DNA of 42,525 bases from Streptomyces longispororuber (GCF_024448165.1 NZ_JAMOLN010000069.1:1-42525); one strand, 5' to 3'. Shown: positions 33,824-42,182, counted from the stretch's first letter. Notes: a model not told the origin generated them from the letters alone. A program made the numbers and translations.

Positions 33824-33905
33824 TTCCGGGTGGGCGATACTGGGTTCGAACCAGTGACCTCTTCGGTGTGAACGAAGCGCTCTCCCACTGAGCTAATCGC
33901 CCGGG
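33824..33905. repeat. 82-bp perfect direct repeat, copy 2 (contains tRNA-Val)
   Basis: Exact match to 26393-26474 in the same orientation. The flanking sequences, including the two terminators, are unrelated. Confidence 0.9.
33831..33902 (-). tRNA. tRNA-Val(CAC), copy 2
   Basis: Identical in all 72 bases to the gene at 26400. The anticodon CAC is encoded at 33868-33870 on the minus strand. CCA is not encoded, and the cloverleaf is intact. Confidence 0.96.
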
Positions 33906-33965
33906 CGCAGGAAGAACATTACCCCATGTCAGGGGGTGCCTGGGACCACCCTGCGCCGCCCTCCG

Positions 33966-34409
33966 TCACTGCTTGATGTTCCACGGCATCTCGAGCCCGA
34001 ACTTCCATACGTAGACCCCGACGAGCACGGCGATGATCACCAGACCGACCGTCGTCAGGATGATGTTCCGCCGCCGCACCCGCGGATCGAGCGCGCGCTG
34101 CGTGGCCTCCGTGACCTTGCGCTTCGTCCAGCGCAGGACGAGCTGCGCCCAGACGAACTCGGTCGCCCAGATCGCCATGCCGCCGAAGATCACCAGCCAG
34201 CCGGGACCCGGCAGCGGCAGCATGATGATGCCCGCGACCACGACCGCGAGCCCCACAATGAAGACGCCCACCTGCCAGCTCAGGTGCAGCGCCCTGCGCT
34301 CCTGGATGAACCCCGGCGCCCGCGAGCCGAGCGGCTTCGCCCCCGAGTCGGACGCGGTGTCCTCGCCATCGGCGACCGCATCGGCCGCCCCATCACTCCC
34401 CGTATTCAT
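33966..34409 (-). CDS. TIGR02611-like membrane protein
   Basis: A 147-residue protein with an acidic, disordered N-terminus, two hydrophobic helices close together (about 46-65 and 70-92, joined by the LPLPGPGW turn) and a third near 116-136. The LPLPGPGWLVIFGGMAIWATEF motif is characteristic of TIGR02611, an actinobacterial family of unknown function. The ATG at 34409 (MNTGSDGAAD) was chosen because upstream in-frame sequence covers the divergent ssgB promoter. In Streptomyces this gene neighbours ssgB. Confidence 0.85.
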   Translation of the reverse strand: MNTGSDGAADAVADGEDTASDSGAKPLGSRAPGFIQERRALHLSWQVGVFIVGLAVVVAGIIMLPLPGPGWLVIFGGMAIWATEFVWAQLVLRWTKRKVTEATQRALDPRVRRRNIILTTVGLVIIAVLVGVYVWKFGLEMPWNIKQ

Positions 34410-34514
34410 GGGCCCAAACCTACCGGACTGATTCTCGTCACCGGAATGGCCGTTCCCCCTCAAGAAAGACTCGGCCGTACGAGCTACGTAAAGGCGCTCA
34501 AAACACTCAGAGGG

Positions 34515-34540
34515 GTTTACAACGGCACCGTAGGTGGCAT
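34515..34540 (+). promoter_or_regulatory. Possible SigH/SigB-type promoter of ssgB
   Basis: GTTTAC (34515-34520) is followed after 14 nt by TGGCAT (34535-34540), about 60 bp before the ssgB ATG. S. coelicolor ssgB is reported to depend on SigH, whose -35 resembles GTTT. The -10 match is poor. Confidence 0.3.
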
Positions 34541-34599
34541 GTCGATTTCGCCGACGTGCGAATCCCCGAGCGCACACTGAGCGAAAGGCCCTGGCGCTT

Positions 34600-35013
34600 A
34601 TGAACACCACGGTCAGCTGCGAGCTGCACCTGCGCCTCGTTGTGTCGAGCGAGTCCTCACTGCCTGTACCCGCAGGACTGCGGTATGACACGGCCGATCC
34701 GTATGCCGTGCACGCCACCTTCCACACCGGAGCCGAGGAGACGGTCGAGTGGGTTTTCGCCCGCGATCTCCTCGCCGAAGGCCTTCACCGGCCGACCGGC
34801 ACCGGCGACGTCCGAGTCTGGCCGTCCCGCAGCCACGGTCAGGGCGTCGTCTGCATCGCCCTGAGCTCCCCGGAGGGCGAGGCTCTGCTCGAGGCCCCGG
34901 CGCGGGCCCTGGAGTCGTTCCTCAAGCGGACGGACGCCGCCGTGCCACCCGGCACGGAGCACCGTCATTTCGATCTCGACCAGGAGCTCTCGCACATCCT
35001 CGCGGAAAGCTAG
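34600..35013 (+). CDS. ssgB: Sporulation-specific cell division regulator SsgB
   Basis: SsgB is a SsgA-like protein found only in morphologically complex actinomycetes. In Streptomyces it marks future septum sites and recruits FtsZ during sporulation-specific division. The 137-residue sequence starting MNTTVSCELHLRLVVSSE and containing YAVHATFHTGAEETVEWVFARDLL is almost invariant among streptomycetes, which makes this a confident call and fixes the kind of organism. The ATG at 34600 has AAAGG upstream. It is divergent from the TIGR02611-like gene. Confidence 0.98.
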   Translation: MNTTVSCELHLRLVVSSESSLPVPAGLRYDTADPYAVHATFHTGAEETVEWVFARDLLAEGLHRPTGTGDVRVWPSRSHGQGVVCIALSSPEGEALLEAPARALESFLKRTDAAVPPGTEHRHFDLDQELSHILAES

Positions 35014-35268
35014 CCCGCGCAGGCGCCCGCGCCGGTCCCCAGCCGGCGTCAGGCGGTGTGAGAACTCGCCGTGCCGTCCACTCGGGGAGACGGTCCGGAT
35101 CAGCACAGGCACGACAACCGCATAGGGCAGACGGCGGCGCCGTCACCGTGGGACTCTCCCGTGGTGGCGGCGCCGGTGCGTTCCCGGGACTCCCCCGTGA
35201 CGTGCAACCGCTAGGCTCGGCCAGCATCGGCGGGCGCAGGCCCGACCCCCCAGGCCAGGGAGCGAATC

Positions 35269-35832
35269 GTGCTGATCACCCACGACACCCGGTGCGCGCT
35301 GGACACCGTGGTCGATCTGGTGAACACCTCGCCGGACGAGGAGGCCGGCACGGCCGACCGCCTCGCCACCGTGGCGGCGCTGGAAGACTTCGTACGAAAG
35401 AACGAAATCAGCGATGTGGGCGTCCTCGGGGCTCCCGACCTCGCCGCGGTGGTCGCGGTGCGTGACCGGTTCGCGGAGGTGTTCGCGGCGCCGGATCCGC
35501 ACGCCGCGGCGGCGTTGATCAACGAACTGGTGGCCGCGGCCGGGACCACGCCCCGGCTGACGGACCACGACGGCTACGACTGGCACGTGCACTACTTCGC
35601 CCCGGGCGCGTCCGTCGCGGACCACCTGGCGGCCGACTGCGGGATGGCCCTGGCGTTCTTCGTCGTCGCCGGGGAGCAGGAGCGGCTGCGGCGCTGCGAC
35701 GCCCCGGACTGCCGGCATGCGTTCGTGGACCTGTCGCGCAACCGCTCGCGCCGCTACTGCGACAGCCGGACGTGCGGCAACCGGCTGCACGTCGCGGCCT
35801 ACCGGGCGCGCCGCAAGGAGGCCGCGGGCTGA
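35269..35832 (+). CDS. CGNR zinc-finger protein (ABATE domain)
   Basis: A 187-residue protein with an N-terminal alpha-helical ABATE domain and a C-terminal CGNR zinc finger. The four metal ligands are in RRCDAPDCRHAF and RYCDSRTCGNRLHVAAYRARRK, followed by a basic helix suited to DNA binding. These proteins are presumed transcriptional regulators with unknown targets. The GTG at 35269 follows CAGGGAG. The 255-bp spacer before it holds only an imperfect inverted repeat near 35128-35175. Confidence 0.9.
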   Translation: MLITHDTRCALDTVVDLVNTSPDEEAGTADRLATVAALEDFVRKNEISDVGVLGAPDLAAVVAVRDRFAEVFAAPDPHAAAALINELVAAAGTTPRLTDHDGYDWHVHYFAPGASVADHLAADCGMALAFFVVAGEQERLRRCDAPDCRHAFVDLSRNRSRRYCDSRTCGNRLHVAAYRARRKEAAG

Positions 35833-35850
35833 CCGCGCGTCCCGGGCCGC

Positions 35851-36045
35851 TCACAGCAGCAGGAGGTCGTGCAGCGCGGCCATCATGAGCAGACAGCCGA
35901 TCACCGCCAGGAAGATCATCAGCGGTGGCTGGGAGAGCGCGAAGAGGCAGCCGCGCTGTCGGTCGGGGGTCGTCGGGGCGGGCGGTGGGGGCGCCTGGCC
36001 CTTCTCTGCGTCCAGCTGGTCGTCCAGCCGCGGTGTGTCCAGCAT
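35851..36045 (-). CDS. Small tail-anchored membrane protein, unknown function
   Basis: A 64-residue protein with an acidic, Pro-rich N-terminal half (APPPPAPTTPDRQRG) and one C-terminal membrane helix (about 42-60, PLMIFLAVIGCLLMMAALHDLL). Its start has no clear Shine-Dalgarno sequence, but codon usage and the well-formed C-terminal helix support expression. No known domain was recognised. It is convergent with the CGNR gene. Confidence 0.6.
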   Translation of the reverse strand: MLDTPRLDDQLDAEKGQAPPPPAPTTPDRQRGCLFALSQPPLMIFLAVIGCLLMMAALHDLLLL

Positions 36046-36260
36046 CTCGCCGCGATGATGTCGCAGGTTGCGACCGCGACGCGCCCAACACGCCCGTTCG
36101 GGTGGGGAGTTCGCCGGATCTCGTGACCCCCGGCACGGTCATCTGCGCGAAAAGTCCAGCGTCTGTCGTACGTGCGTCCATGGGCGGGGCCCGTGCGGCG
36201 GGCACAGACTCGGCGGGTCCGGCGCGCAGGTCGCGCGATTCGCGTACGAGGGAGTGTCCG

Positions 36261-37787
36261 ATGCCGCACGAGCATGTCGAACTGCCGTCCCGCAGACGGA
36301 TGTTGGGAGCTGGTCTCGGCGCCGCCGCGGGAATCACGGCGTTCGGCGCAGGATCCGCCACCGCCGACGCCCGGGGGTGGCGGCGCGTCGCGCACCGCGG
36401 GATCCGGCCCGACGACCCGGACGGCCGGGGCGCGCTGGCCAATCCGCGGCGCGGATTCCGCTACGAGATGTCGTACAACGCCGTTGACCTGACCAGCCCT
36501 TGGCCCAACGAGGCCGACCACTCCCCCGACGCCGCGCGCACCCTGGAGACCCTGGAGCGGGAGTACGGTCCGGGCGCGAACCTGACCCAGCTGTACTTCT
36601 ACCTCTGGGAGTTCGCGACGACGGACATCCCGCAGAGCGCGCTCGACAACATCGAGAGCGTCTTCCGGGGGCTGCGCGCGAAGGGGTACGCGGCGGTGCT
36701 GCGGTTCGCGTACGACGACGGGGTGCGCGAGGGCCGGCGCTACACGGTGCAGGACATCCAGCGCCACATACGGCAGTTGGCGCCGCTCGTCGCGCGCAAC
36801 AGCGACGTCGTCGCCGTGTGGCAGGCCGGCTTCCTGGGCGCCTGGGGCGAGTGGCACGGCAGCCACTACCAGCACGAGAACTACCCGGACGCCGTCACGG
36901 CCATCATGACCTCGCTCGTCGCGGCGCTGCCGCCGGGCATCCACACCCAGGTGCGGTACGCGGAGAAGCGGGACATGATCACCGACCGGTCGATCCTCGA
37001 CCGCGTCGGCTTCCACAACGACTACATCACGCTCGGCGAGGGCCTGTGGGACTACTACGTCCCCGAGAACCCGGGCTGGCAGCGGTACCTGGAGGTCTCC
37101 GGGGCCCGTGCCATGGACGGCGAGATGCCCTGGGACAAGGGGCAGAGCGCCGATCCGTACGCCTGGAGCACCGTCATCCCGGGACTCGCCGCGGCCCGGC
37201 GGCTGCAGACGCTGCGCTGGGACAGCCTGTCGATCGTGCACAACGCGACGGTGACCGTGCCCGGCTGGAAGGCCGCGGAGGTCCGTGAGCAGGAGGTGCG
37301 GGACGCGCTGCTGCCGGTGTCGGACGGCTACTTCAGGGACCGGCGGGGGCGGGCGGTCGCCCGGACGCACTTCGAGTACCTGCGGGACCACCTCGGCTAC
37401 CGGATCGAGGTGCGGGAGGCACGGACCGCGGTGCGGGGCGACCGGGTGGACGTCGAGGTGGACGTGGTGAACCGGGGCTTCGCGGCCCCCAAGCACACCA
37501 GGCCCGTCCGGCTCGTGCTGCTCGACGCCGGGGACTCCGTCGTCGCCCAGGCCGACACCGGCGCCGACTGGCGGTCCTGGCAGCCGCAGGGGCGGGCCGA
37601 GACGGACGACGCCCACACGGGCCCGGCGACGTACACGGTGCGCGGGTCGCTGGCCCGGCGCGGCGGAGCGGTCCGGGTGGGGCTGGCGCTGCCCGATCCG
37701 GCGTTCCCGGCCCGCGGACGGGCCGTGCGGTGCGCGAACGCGAGCGTGCGCTGGGCGAACGGCGTGAACGTGCTCGCCACCGTCTGA
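36261..37787 (+). CDS. Tat-exported DUF4874/DUF4832 protein
   Basis: A 508-residue secreted protein. The twin-arginine signal SRRRMLGAGLGAAAGITAFG ends near residue 34. The mature N-terminal part (NPRRGFRYE, LYFYLWEF, GYAAVLRFAYDD) matches DUF4874, and the following part (YAEKRDMIT, RVGFHNDYI, TLRWDSLSIVHN) matches DUF4832, a TIM-barrel-like family seen in presumed carbohydrate-active proteins. The last 120 residues form a beta-sandwich. No enzymatic activity is established. The ATG at 36261 follows GAGGGAG. It is convergent with the next gene. Confidence 0.85.
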   Translation: MPHEHVELPSRRRMLGAGLGAAAGITAFGAGSATADARGWRRVAHRGIRPDDPDGRGALANPRRGFRYEMSYNAVDLTSPWPNEADHSPDAARTLETLEREYGPGANLTQLYFYLWEFATTDIPQSALDNIESVFRGLRAKGYAAVLRFAYDDGVREGRRYTVQDIQRHIRQLAPLVARNSDVVAVWQAGFLGAWGEWHGSHYQHENYPDAVTAIMTSLVAALPPGIHTQVRYAEKRDMITDRSILDRVGFHNDYITLGEGLWDYYVPENPGWQRYLEVSGARAMDGEMPWDKGQSADPYAWSTVIPGLAAARRLQTLRWDSLSIVHNATVTVPGWKAAEVREQEVRDALLPVSDGYFRDRRGRAVARTHFEYLRDHLGYRIEVREARTAVRGDRVDVEVDVVNRGFAAPKHTRPVRLVLLDAGDSVVAQADTGADWRSWQPQGRAETDDAHTGPATYTVRGSLARRGGAVRVGLALPDPAFPARGRAVRCANASVRWANGVNVLATV

Positions 37788-37789
37788 CC

Positions 37790-37801
37790 GGGGGCGCCCC
37801 C
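37790..37801. terminator. Short palindrome between convergent genes
   Basis: GGGGGCGCCCCC, two bases after the DUF4832 stop and 15 bases from the stop of the opposing gene. A weak bidirectional terminator is possible. Confidence 0.3.
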
Positions 37802-37816
37802 ACCGGAGCGCCGCAG

Positions 37817-38266
37817 TCAGATGCCGTGCTTCTTCAGGATCGCCTCGATGTCGCTGAAGTCGTCGCCCGTGCCGGCCTTCGGCTTCGGCTGCGCGGGCTG
37901 CGCGACGGGGGCGGTGCGGGTGCCCTGGCCGAGCGAGGGGGCCGACGCGGCGGGGGCCACGGCCTCGCGCTGCGCGGCCTTCGCCGCCCTGCGCTCCTTG
38001 CGGGTGCCGCCGGAGCGGCGCTCGACGGCGCGGGTCCCCATGAACATCAGCCAGGCCGCGCCGAGCACCCCGAACCCGGCCCACGCGGTCGGACTGAACG
38101 CGGTGTCCACGACCCACTCGACCGCGCCGGTCATCACCAGGCCCAGCGGGACGAGGGAGTAGGCGGCGAGGCGGGCGGCCGCGAGGAACCGCTTGCGGTA
38201 CGCGGTGACCGCGGCGATGCCCAGGCCCGCCACGGACACGGCGGAGCAGACGGTCTCGGCAATCAT
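37817..38266 (-). CDS. Small membrane protein, unknown function
   Basis: A 149-residue protein with three hydrophobic helices in its first 80 residues (IAETVCSAVSVAGLGIAAVTA, LAAYSLVPLGLVMTGAVEWVV, AWAGFGVLGAAWLMFMG) and a basic, then Ala/Pro-rich tail ending in DDFSDIEAILKKHGI, which looks like a short amphipathic helix. No family was recognised. The ATG at 38266 follows AGGAGG at ideal spacing and replaces an upstream in-frame start. Confidence 0.75.
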   Translation of the reverse strand: MIAETVCSAVSVAGLGIAAVTAYRKRFLAAARLAAYSLVPLGLVMTGAVEWVVDTAFSPTAWAGFGVLGAAWLMFMGTRAVERRSGGTRKERRAAKAAQREAVAPAASAPSLGQGTRTAPVAQPAQPKPKAGTGDDFSDIEAILKKHGI

Positions 38267-38466
38267 CCGGTCCTCCTGGGCTCTGGCGTCGGCCGGCCCG
38301 GCGGGTCGGCCGATCTGTTCGGCATCGGGGCGCTTCGCCCCTTCCATCCTGCACCGTCCCGGGGCCATGAGGCCACGGGCCCGACGGACCTCAGGGACAT
38401 CTCGGGGTCGTCCCTCCTCCGCAGGTCCAGGTTGGGGCGTCGCGACCGGCCTGGGAGACTGACGCC

Positions 38467-38991
38467 ATGAACGCCCCGAACCCGGCCCCCGTCCTCGACG
38501 TGTGGTGCGAGCTGCAGTGCCCCGACTGCCACACGGCCCTGGACGACATCCGCGCCCTGCGCGAGCGCTACGCCGACCGCATCGAGATCCGGCTGCGCCA
38601 CTTCCCGCTCGAGAAGCACAAGCACTCCTTCGCGGGCGCCCAGGCCGCCGAGGAGGCGTTCGTCCAGGGGAAGGGGTGGCCCTACGTGGCCGCCGTGCTC
38701 GACCGGGTCGACGCCTTCGACCGCAAGGGCGAGCCGCTCCTCGTCGAGGTGGCGAAGGAACTCGGCCTGGACGCCGAGGAGTTCGACACCGCGCTGATCG
38801 ACGGCCGGCACATCCTGATCGTCGACGCCGACCAGGCGGAGGGCAAGGCGATCGGCGTGACCGGCACGCCGACGTACGTCATCGGGGGCGAGCGCCTCGA
38901 CGGCGGCAAGAGCCAGGACGGGCTGCGCGAGCGCATCGAGGAGATCGCGGACCGGCTCCTCGCCGAGGCCGCCGGGGACGACCGGGCCTGA
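38467..38991 (+). CDS. DsbA-family thioredoxin-like oxidoreductase
   Basis: A 174-residue thioredoxin-fold protein. The redox motif is CPDC (Cys18, Cys21), with an extra cysteine at 14; the cis-proline loop GTPTYVIGG and an inserted helical domain fit the DsbA/FrnE group. No signal peptide is seen, so it is cytoplasmic and may act in thiol-disulfide exchange or as a 2-hydroxychromene-carboxylate-isomerase-like protein. The stop lies 3 nt from that of the convergent acetyltransferase. Confidence 0.87.
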   Translation: MNAPNPAPVLDVWCELQCPDCHTALDDIRALRERYADRIEIRLRHFPLEKHKHSFAGAQAAEEAFVQGKGWPYVAAVLDRVDAFDRKGEPLLVEVAKELGLDAEEFDTALIDGRHILIVDADQAEGKAIGVTGTPTYVIGGERLDGGKSQDGLRERIEEIADRLLAEAAGDDRA

Positions 38992-38994
38992 CGC

Positions 38995-39819
38995 TCAGAG
39001 CAGCTGCTTGTACAGGTGGTACTGGGTCGGCTCGTAGCCGAGCGACTCGTACAGCCGCAGGGCGGGCGTGTTGCCCGCGAAGACATTGAGGCCGATCCGG
39101 GTGGCGCCCGCGGCGATCGCGTCGGCCTCCGCGTACAGCATCAGGGAGCGCCCGTGGCCCCGCCCGCGGTGGTCGGGGGCGACCTCCACGTCGTAGATGT
39201 ACGCGCCGTCGGGGCGCTGGGCCACCCACAGCGTGCCGACGGTCACGCCCCGCTGCTCCAGGACGCTGAGCAGGACGTCCGGTGTCGCGACACCGTCGGG
39301 CAGCAGCGCGGCGTGGTCGCGCTCGGACTTCTCCCTGGCCTCTTCGGGCGTCGCGCCCCGGTCGATGACGGTGCGCTCGTACTGCTGCTTCTCGTGCGCC
39401 AGCCACGGCGCGTACTCGGCGTCGGTCATCCGCCGCCCGACGCTGCCCTCGGGAAGGGCCGGCGGGCGGTCGGGCAGGGCCTTCGCCATGTTCCGGTTGC
39501 GCTCCACGTAGCCGAGTGCGCCCGCCAGCCGCAGCAGGGCCTGCTGCGGTGCGGGGACGGAGGCCTCGAGCCGGCGGCAGTTCCAGCCGCGGGCCACCTC
39601 CTCGGCGGCGAGCGCGGCGACCGTGCCGCGGCCGCGTCCCCGGTCCGGCTCGTCGATGCGCAGATCGAGGATCTGGGCGACGGACGGGCCGAAGACCGGG
39701 TGGGTGGCGAGGTGGAGCGTGCCGACGGGGCGGCTGTTCACACACACCGCGTAGTGACGCGAGCGCGCCCCGTCAGGGGTTCGCTGGAGCGGCTCGGTCG
39801 GCCGCAGGGTCGTGGTCAT
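38995..39819 (-). CDS. Two-domain GNAT acetyltransferase
   Basis: A 274-residue protein with two GNAT-type domains. The C-terminal one has the acetyl-CoA loop APDHRGRGHGRSLMLY and the GLNVFAGNTPALRLYESLGYEP motif; the N-terminal one has DRGRGRGTVAALAAEE. The substrate is unknown. The ATG at 39819 (MTTTLRPTEP) is supported by codon usage; a ribosome-binding site is weak. Confidence 0.88.
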   Translation of the reverse strand: MTTTLRPTEPLQRTPDGARSRHYAVCVNSRPVGTLHLATHPVFGPSVAQILDLRIDEPDRGRGRGTVAALAAEEVARGWNCRRLEASVPAPQQALLRLAGALGYVERNRNMAKALPDRPPALPEGSVGRRMTDAEYAPWLAHEKQQYERTVIDRGATPEEAREKSERDHAALLPDGVATPDVLLSVLEQRGVTVGTLWVAQRPDGAYIYDVEVAPDHRGRGHGRSLMLYAEADAIAAGATRIGLNVFAGNTPALRLYESLGYEPTQYHLYKQLL

Positions 39820-39872
39820 CACGGGTGTTCTACCCGCCCGCGCCCTCCGGGCGACAGGGGTTTTCGAACGGC

Positions 39873-40694
39873 TTACGGGTCCAGGTCGTCCGCGGCCCGC
39901 TCGTCCCACACCAGCATCGCCTTGGCCGTGACCGGACCGGGCGCGTCCGCGAGATCCCGGTCGTCGACGCGGTGCACGGCCTGGACGTCGCGCAGCGTCG
40001 ACGTCAGGAACACCTCGTCGGCCTCCGCGAGGACGGACAGCGGCAGATCGCTCTCCTTGGCGCCGGTCCACTCGACGGCGAGGGCGCGCGTGATGCCCGC
40101 GAGGCAGCCGGAGGCGACCGGCGGGGTGTGGATCTCGCCGTCCAGGACGACGAAGACGTTCGACCCGGTGCCCTCGCACAGCTGCCCGACCGTGTTCGCG
40201 AACAGGGCTTCGGACGCGCCGAGTTCATGGGCGCGGGCGAGCGCGACGACGTTCTCCGCGTACGAGGTGGTCTTCAGGCCGGTGAGCGCGCCGCGCTCGT
40301 TCCGCGTCCAGGGAACGGTGATCACGGAGGTGGTGTCGGGGCGCCGCTTGGTCTCGCCGAGCGCGACGACGAGCGTGGTGCCCTGGTCGCCGCGGTCCGA
40401 GCCGAGCGGCGAGAGGCCGCCGGTGTAGGTGATGCGGAGCCGGCCGAGCGGCATCGGGTTGGCCTCCAGGACGGCGGCGCAGGCCCGGCGCACCTCGTCG
40501 AGGTCCGGCTCGGGCAGGCCGAGGCCGCGCGCCGAGCGGGCGAGCCGGTCCAGGTGGCGGGTGAGCGCGAACGGCCGGCCGTCGACCGCCTTCAGGGTCT
40601 CGAAGATGCCGTCGCCCACGGTCAGCCCGTGGTCGAAGACGGAGACCCGTGCCGTCTCCGTGTCCTGCAGTCCGCCGTCGAGCCAGATCTTCAC
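39873..40694 (-). CDS. pabC: Aminodeoxychorismate lyase (class IV aminotransferase fold)
   Basis: A 273-residue PLP enzyme expected to convert 4-amino-4-deoxychorismate to 4-aminobenzoate and pyruvate for folate synthesis. Lys141 (GLKTTSYAEN) is the PLP lysine, and LCEGTGSNVFVV and the N-terminal DHGLTVGDGIFETLK are class IV signatures. The GTG at 40694 overlaps the stop of the chorismate-binding gene by four bases, strengthening the role in the same pathway. A D-amino acid or branched-chain aminotransferase is the alternative within this fold. Confidence 0.88.
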   Translation of the reverse strand: MKIWLDGGLQDTETARVSVFDHGLTVGDGIFETLKAVDGRPFALTRHLDRLARSARGLGLPEPDLDEVRRACAAVLEANPMPLGRLRITYTGGLSPLGSDRGDQGTTLVVALGETKRRPDTTSVITVPWTRNERGALTGLKTTSYAENVVALARAHELGASEALFANTVGQLCEGTGSNVFVVLDGEIHTPPVASGCLAGITRALAVEWTGAKESDLPLSVLAEADEVFLTSTLRDVQAVHRVDDRDLADAPGPVTAKAMLVWDERAADDLDP

Positions 40695-41746
40695 GCGCGT
40701 TCCTCCACATTGCCTTCGTACGTGCCTGACGCTACCCCGAGCAGCCGGGACGCCTTCAGCTCGGTCTCCCGCCACTCCCCCTCGGGGTCGGAACCCCAGG
40801 TGATCCCGGCCCCGGTGCCGAAGCGCAGCATCCCCTCGGCCCGGTCGATCCAGAACGTACGGATGCCGACGGCCAGTTCACCGGTGCCGCGGTCGGCGTC
40901 GACCCAGCCGATGCCGCCGCAGTACGGGCCGCGGGGCGCGGTCTCCAGCTCGTCGATGATGCGCAGCGCGCTGGACTTGGGGGCGCCGGTGACGGAGCCG
41001 GGCGGGAACGTGGCGTCGAGCAGGTCGGGCCAGCCGGCTCCCGCGCGCAGTTCGCCGCGCACGGTCGACACGAGGTGCACAAGGCCGGGGTGCTTCTCGA
41101 CGACGCACAGGTCGGGGACGGTCACGGTCCCGGTGGCGCAGACGCGGCCCAGGTCGTTGCGGACCAAGTCCACGATCATGACGTTCTCGGCGTAGTCCTT
41201 CTCCAGGAGGTCGGCCTCGGTGCGGCCGGTGCCCTTGATCGGCCCGGACTCGACGACGCGCCCCGTGCGGCGCAGGAACAGCTCGGGCGAGGCCGTCGCG
41301 ATCTCCACGCCGTGGCCGGGGAGGCGGACGGTGCCCGCGTACGGCGCCGGGTTCCCGCGCGCGAGGAGAGCGGTGAGGGCGTCGACGTCGGTGGCCGACG
41401 GGGATATCGGCGCGGACAGGACGCGGCAGAGGTTCGCCTGGTAGACCTCGCCGGTCGCGATGCGCTCCCGTATCCGGCGCACGCCCGCCGTGTACGCGGC
41501 GTGGTCGAGCGACGACGTCCAGTCCGTCGGCGCGGGTCCGCGCCAGGCACCCGGGCGCGGGGCGGGCACCGGTTCCCTGCGCACGTTGCCGAAGCGGGCG
41601 CAGACCAGCCGCCCCTCGAAGTCGGCGGAGACGGCCCAGAAGCCGCTGGAGTCCAGGGCCGCGGGGTCGTCGGTCACGTCGCGGAGGTCGGTCGCGAGGA
41701 GATCGCCGAATCGGGCGAGCGGGGAGAAGGAGAGGGAGCCGTGCAC
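40691..41746 (-). CDS. pabB: Aminodeoxychorismate synthase component I (chorismate-binding)
   Basis: A 351-residue chorismate-utilising enzyme. SGPIKGTGRT carries the lysine that is the nucleophile in PabB enzymes (anthranilate synthases have alanine there), and DLVRNDLGRVC and PPGSVTGAPKSSALRIIDELE are the other core motifs. It makes 4-amino-4-deoxychorismate with a PabA glutaminase, which is not fused here and not in the window. The N-terminal lobe is shorter than in typical PabB (about 450 residues). The GTG at 41746 lacks an evident ribosome-binding site, so initiation could be leaderless. It is coupled to pabC. Confidence 0.88.
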   Translation of the reverse strand: MHGSLSFSPLARFGDLLATDLRDVTDDPAALDSSGFWAVSADFEGRLVCARFGNVRREPVPAPRPGAWRGPAPTDWTSSLDHAAYTAGVRRIRERIATGEVYQANLCRVLSAPISPSATDVDALTALLARGNPAPYAGTVRLPGHGVEIATASPELFLRRTGRVVESGPIKGTGRTEADLLEKDYAENVMIVDLVRNDLGRVCATGTVTVPDLCVVEKHPGLVHLVSTVRGELRAGAGWPDLLDATFPPGSVTGAPKSSALRIIDELETAPRGPYCGGIGWVDADRGTGELAVGIRTFWIDRAEGMLRFGTGAGITWGSDPEGEWRETELKASRLLGVASGTYEGNVEERA

Positions 41747-41855
41747 GGTTTCGAGTCTATGGCGGGTGACCGGACGGTGACCTGGGGTGGAGCCGCGGCG
41801 GTCGGTTCGGTGGTCGGTTCGGTGGTGGCACCGCAGCACGCTGCGCAAACGCGTT

Positions 41856-41884
41856 TTGGACCTCCCCCAGGAATCCGCTAGAGT
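41856..41884 (+). promoter_or_regulatory. Promoter of the tRNA cluster
   Basis: TTGGAC (41856-41861), a 17-nt spacer and TAGAGT (41879-41884) form a good housekeeping-type promoter 41 nt upstream of the tRNA-Gly gene. A second TAGAGT at 42337-42342, before the last tRNA-Val, lacks a good -35. Confidence 0.65.
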
Positions 41885-41925
41885 TCAACACGTCGCCGGG
41901 ACGCGGAAGCGAAACGGAAAGACAC

Positions 41926-41998
41926 GCGAACGTAGCTCAGTTGGTAGAGCGCAACCTTGCCAAGGTTGAGGTCGCCGGTTCGAACCCGGTCGTTCGCT
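41926..41998 (+). tRNA. tRNA-Gly(GCC)
   Basis: A 73-nt cloverleaf with acceptor GCGAACG/CGTTCGC, anticodon stem CAACC/GGTTG with loop TTGCCAA (anticodon GCC at 41959-41961), T-arm CCGGTTCGAACCCGG and discriminator T. CCA is not encoded. Confidence 0.96.
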
Positions 41999-42035
41999 CA
42001 GGATGTGGGGGATCTTCCCGAACCCCTACGCTCCT

Positions 42036-42106
42036 GGTGGAGTGGCCGAGAGGCGAGGCAACGGCCTGCAAAGCCGTCTACACGGGTTCAAATCCCGTCT
42101 CCACCT
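42036..42106 (+). tRNA. tRNA-Cys(GCA)
   Basis: Acceptor GGTGGAG/CTCCACC, anticodon GCA at 42068-42070 in loop CTGCAAA, T-arm CGGGTTCAAATCCCG, discriminator T as required for cysteine. CCA is encoded directly afterwards (42107-42109), unlike the neighbouring tRNAs. Confidence 0.96.
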
Positions 42107-42110
42107 CCAT

Positions 42111-42182
42111 GCGCGATTAGCTCAGCGGGAGAGCGCTTCCCTGACACGGAAGAGGTCACTGGTTCAATCCCAGTATCGCGCA
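42111..42182 (+). tRNA. tRNA-Val(GAC), copy 1
   Basis: A 72-nt cloverleaf with acceptor GCGCGAT/ATCGCGC, anticodon stem CTTCC/GGAAG, loop CTGACAC (anticodon GAC at 42143-42145) and discriminator A. It is one base after the encoded CCA and T of tRNA-Cys. Confidence 0.96.

Noticed and set aside
26393..33905. The tRNA-flanked segment as an active integrative element
   Set aside because: There is no integrase, excisionase, replication or transfer gene between the repeats, so only an inactive or ancient event is possible. It is kept as a finding, not annotated as a mobile element.
35128..35175. Inverted repeat after ssgB as a terminator
   Set aside because: The arms have at least three mismatches and the distance from the ssgB stop is over 100 nt, so I did not list it as a feature.
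35919..38354. An 811-codon minus-strand open frame antisense to the DUF4832 gene
   Set aside because: The sequence is compositionally biased with no recognisable motif, while the plus strand has a Tat signal, a ribosome-binding site and known domains.
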